Shown: one piece after another, positions 61,787-64,000 of the stretch
Layout: each line of letters opens with the position of its first letter
How positions within the stretch are numbered: position 1 is the first letter of the stretch
DNA from: CAZIPE01 sp964541305
GTDB lineage: Bacteria; Patescibacteriota; Saccharimonadia; Saccharimonadales; UBA7683
NCBI GenBank assembly: GCA_964541305.1
Contig: CAZIPE010000005.1
Location: 1-64,000 of the forward strand
Direction: 5' to 3'
Length of the DNA: 64,000 nucleotides
The notes under the pieces: generated by a model
The model's input: the letters and a program-made list of their open reading frames with translations, nothing else
What the model was told of the DNA's origin: nothing
Database searches by the model: none
Program-made: the position numbers and the translations under genes

Positions 61787-62188
61787 TCACGAGCAAGAAG
61801 CGCAGTAACCCGTAATCTCGAGGTCGTGGCGGATGGGGCGGAAGCCGTTGCTTGAAGCGGTTTGTTCTATAGCGTATTCAATTTCCGGTGTGTGAACATC
61901 AATCACCGAGCCACAGCGCATGCAGCTGAGGTGGTGGTGATGTTCTTGAAAACTATCACCAAGTTCAACGCGGTATTTGAAGCCGGTATATACCTTCTTG
62001 GCAATTCCTAGGTCAACAAACAACTGAATTGTTCTATATACGGTTGCCCTATCTACATTTGGCAGGGAAGCGACAAGGTGATTCATGCTAGCAGGTTGAT
62101 GCGCGACAAGTGAAGAAAATACACCCATCCGTGTTTTTGTGGCACTAAAACCTTGATCTTTGAGTAAACTTTTTACTTCTTGTTCCAT
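61787..62188 (-). CDS. Fur/Zur family metal regulator
   Basis: 133 aa from ATG 62188; an upstream frame start at 62218 would overlap the operator-like repeat. Winged helix VDRATVYRTIQLFVDLGI, His cluster EHHHHLSC, and structural zinc CxxC pairs CMRC and CASC. Because it diverges from a ZIP transporter, zinc regulation (Zur) is likely. PerR or Fur function is not ruled out. Confidence 0.88.
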   Translation of the reverse strand: MEQEVKSLLKDQGFSATKTRMGVFSSLVAHQPASMNHLVASLPNVDRATVYRTIQLFVDLGIAKKVYTGFKYRVELGDSFQEHHHHLSCMRCGSVIDVHTPEIEYAIEQTASSNGFRPIRHDLEITGYCASCS

Positions 62189-62205
62189 TTTTGTATCCTT
62201 TTTAG

Positions 62206-62237
62206 GCAAAAAGTGCATCTATTTGCGACACTTTTGC
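62206..62237. promoter_or_regulatory. Candidate Zur/Fur operator
   Basis: Inverted arms GCAAAAAGTG (62206-62215) and CACTTTTGC (62229-62237), placed between the two divergent genes. Confidence 0.5.
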
Positions 62238-62291
62238 AATAATATTAGATTAGCACTAAGATATCCATATGTCTAATAAAGGAAGATATCT

Positions 62292-63053
62292 ATGAGTGAC
62301 TACGGCTATGTACTATTATTTTCGCTTCTCGGTGGAGTGATTAGTTTAATTGGAGGCATAATACTATTAAGTAGGCGCTCGTGGGCAGAAAAATTAGCAA
62401 CCTACGCCACGCCATTTGCAGCAGGGGCATTACTATCTGCGGTTTTTCTTGATTTACTCCATGAGGGTGTTGAAATGGCCGAGCCATATACCGTCCTTTT
62501 GGCAGCTTTAGTTGGTATGATTAGCTTCTTTCTTGCCTCACGCTTTTTGCAGTGGTTCCATCATCACCATCAACATGAAGACTCAAAAGTTGACCCCACG
62601 GCGAGTCTCGTTATCTTCGGTGACACCTTGCACAACGCGCTTGATGGAATAGCCATCGCCGCCAGTTTTTTGGTGAGCATACCAACGGGTATAATCACGA
62701 CTATTGCTGTAGCGACACACGAGATCCCCCAAGAGATTGGTGATTTTGGACTGCTGTTGAATAAAGGACTCAGTCGTAAAAAAGTCTTATTTTTCAACAT
62801 CATGAGCGCTCTTGCCACAACTGTTGCTGCCCTCATTACTTTCCGCCTGGGGAGTGAAGAAGTGTTGCCCGTGGGTGCGCTACTGGGTCTAAGTGCAGGA
62901 TTCCTGCTCTATATTGCCGCTAGTGACATTATTCCGACAATTCATGAAGAGGTGCCCGCAAAAAAATTGTTTGATATACGACCTTTTCTACTTGTTCTAG
63001 GAGCAGTAGTCGTTGGTGTTTCAATTAACGTCGCACACCAGTTTATTGGCTAG
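62292..63053 (+). CDS. ZIP family metal transporter
   Basis: 253 aa, eight helices. A His-rich cytoplasmic loop (HHHHQHEDSK) lies after helix 3, with the metal-binding helices 4 and 5 containing GDTLHNALDGIAIAASF and VATHEIPQEIGDFGLLL. It carries zinc or another divalent cation across the membrane. GAAGGAAG-like sequence is upstream of ATG. The 3' end overlaps the convergent glycosidase by 11 bases. Confidence 0.93.
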   Translation: MSDYGYVLLFSLLGGVISLIGGIILLSRRSWAEKLATYATPFAAGALLSAVFLDLLHEGVEMAEPYTVLLAALVGMISFFLASRFLQWFHHHHQHEDSKVDPTASLVIFGDTLHNALDGIAIAASFLVSIPTGIITTIAVATHEIPQEIGDFGLLLNKGLSRKKVLFFNIMSALATTVAALITFRLGSEEVLPVGALLGLSAGFLLYIAASDIIPTIHEEVPAKKLFDIRPFLLVLGAVVVGVSINVAHQFIG

Positions 63054-64000
63054 TTTTTGCAAGATCGAGCGCCAGAGCGGCACTCCAACTAAACTGATGT
63101 GCTCCTGCGGGCGTGCCGTCGATGGGGCTAAAGTATTCGTAGGGTCCGTGTAGTGAAACGAGCTCGAGAGTACGCATAGTAATGCTCTTTGCCAGTTCCG
63201 TGTGACCGTAGCGTTCAAGTCCATCAATAATCATCCAGTTAGTATTAATCCAGGTTGGACCTTGCCAGTAGCGGTGGTGAGAAAAATACGGTGAGGTAAC
63301 TGGCACACTCGCAACAGGGTAGAGTGTGTCGTTTAGCTCCATCTGTAGCTCATGAGCTAACTGGTCGGCACGTTTCTTTGAAATAGCACCACTGTACAAG
63401 GGGAGGTACCTGCCAACTGTAGGCTCGTGAATGAGTGTTTGCCTGCGAAAATCACGATCGAAATACATGTGTTTGTGCTCATCCCACAGATTTTCTAGTG
63501 CCGATTGAGCTTTGCGCATTCGTTTATGTAGCCAACCGGGTATTTCAACGTTTATTTCAGCAGCAATTGTACAAAGATGTTCATTAGCACGAATGAGGAT
63601 TGAGTTATACGCAACATCCTCGGTAGAAATCTTCGACGATTTAAGAAGCTTCGCATTATCGTAATGAGCTACTATAAGTTTTCGCACGTGATAGTAGAGC
63701 AATAAGGCATCAACGGTATCAATACGTTCGCGAGCAGGTACAAAATGAGTATCTTTGCGCATTTTTTCTAGTAACCCAGTAAATCCTAGTGTCGAGCAAG
63801 CGCTAATCCAGAAAGGTTTATGATGCTTGTGAATTTGCTTCATCCACGAGGGTGAGTTATCTAGGCCGGATTCCCAGGGGTGCAGAAGGGCGACCAGCCC
63901 GATTTGATGTGGATCTCGTTCTCGATACAACCACTCGTGGTAGGCAAGAAGTTGATTGATATGCTGTTTATACCACTGTTGTCGTTTTTGTGTAGAGAGC
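63043..64000 (-). CDS. MGH1-like / GH63-type glycoside hydrolase (partial, C-terminal part)
   Basis: The frame is open from the window edge (LSTQKRQQWYKQHINQLLAY) to the stop at 63043, 318 residues without a start. (alpha/alpha)6-barrel motifs: HPWESGLDNSPSWM (DNS acid region), YWQGPTWINTNWMIIDGLER and YEYFSPIDGTPAGAHQFSWS, as in mannosylglycerate and trehalase-related hydrolases of GH63. It cuts an alpha-linked sugar, perhaps a compatible solute. No signal is visible because the N-terminus is outside. Confidence 0.8.
   Translation of the reverse strand, partial: LSTQKRQQWYKQHINQLLAYHEWLYRERDPHQIGLVALLHPWESGLDNSPSWMKQIHKHHKPFWISACSTLGFTGLLEKMRKDTHFVPARERIDTVDALLLYYHVRKLIVAHYDNAKLLKSSKISTEDVAYNSILIRANEHLCTIAAEINVEIPGWLHKRMRKAQSALENLWDEHKHMYFDRDFRRQTLIHEPTVGRYLPLYSGAISKKRADQLAHELQMELNDTLYPVASVPVTSPYFSHHRYWQGPTWINTNWMIIDGLERYGHTELAKSITMRTLELVSLHGPYEYFSPIDGTPAGAHQFSWSAALALDLAKTSQ

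Noticed and set aside
62540..62580. His-rich run in the ZIP gene as a sequencing or tag artefact.
   Set aside because: A His-rich cytoplasmic loop is a normal feature of ZIP transporters.

Overview
The window looks like part of a Patescibacteria (CPR) genome, most likely a Candidatus Saccharibacteria (TM7) member. This is inferred from gene content, not from a marker phylogeny. Genes are compact and often overlap by 1-4 bases. Many start directly at a transcription start, with a TATAAT-type box 4-9 bases before the start codon and no Shine-Dalgarno site. Alongside full peptidoglycan and translation genes there are many small membrane proteins, fermentative glycolysis (enolase, phosphoglycerate mutase, D-lactate dehydrogenase) and a modest aerobic redox set (NDH-2-like dehydrogenase, Cu/Zn SOD, flavin proteins). 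UGA is a normal stop here, so this is not a Gracilibacteria/SR1 code.

Layout. 1-3.5 kb: the end of a P-type ATPase, several unrecognised genes, and a tRNA-Cys locus in which a tRNA half, a small hairpin-rich insert and a GIY-YIG nuclease gene lie just upstream of the intact tRNA-Cys and tRNA-Leu. 3.5-9.3 kb: LemA, HtpX, a membrane protein and NAD-dependent DNA ligase. 9.3-14.9 kb: one giant envelope sensor kinase. 14.9-20.6 kb: tRNA-Ala, MurF, a D-Ala-D-Ala-ligase-like protein, a class IV aminotransferase and LeuRS. 20.6-25.9 kb: a LysM pair, then a translation and RNA-processing block (L32, NusB, Nudix, RNase III, S16, KhpA, TrmD) interrupted by a repeat-flanked four-helix-bundle cassette. 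25.9-35.4 kb: SOD, aspartate carbamoyltransferase, a LysM/Rpf-like wall enzyme, an RRM protein, a deletion scar joining two gene fragments, an anchored GH16 glycosidase, an envelope-stress cluster next to a Crp/Fnr regulator (with a 100-N assembly gap), and tRNA-Gln. 35.5-42.8 kb: enolase, D-LDH, phosphoglycerate mutase, TypA and an ABC-2 exporter.

42.8-45.5 kb holds a diversity-generating retroelement (DGR). It has a target gene with a variable repeat at its extreme 3' end, a 112-bp template repeat differing from it almost only at template adenines, an antisense Avd-like four-helix gene and a reverse transcriptase. The reverse transcriptase coding sequence contains eight tandem AGAC units, which could act as a phase-variation switch. 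This is the most notable system in the window.

45.5-64 kb: DUF2207, HdeD and K+ channel membrane proteins; a SAM-I riboswitch controlling metK, with a TAGT-rich repeat inserted in the riboswitch P3 arm and another in the metK coding sequence; several small genes; a redox island (SDR, PH/flavin-binding fusion, NDH-2, FNR-like); a PD-(D/E)XK nuclease; RmuC; an aquaporin; a Fur/Zur-like regulator divergent from a ZIP transporter; and the C-terminal part of an MGH/GH63-like glycosidase cut by the window end.

TAGT/ACTA-rich degenerate repeats recur at 24.1, 24.5, 49.4, 50.1 and 56.7 kb and at several sites carry the -10 box of the adjacent gene, so they may be portable promoter elements. Several genes are interrupted (in-frame amber at 1175, deletion junction near 30690, frameshifts near 34620 and 42993). 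Some may be assembly errors and others may be programmed.
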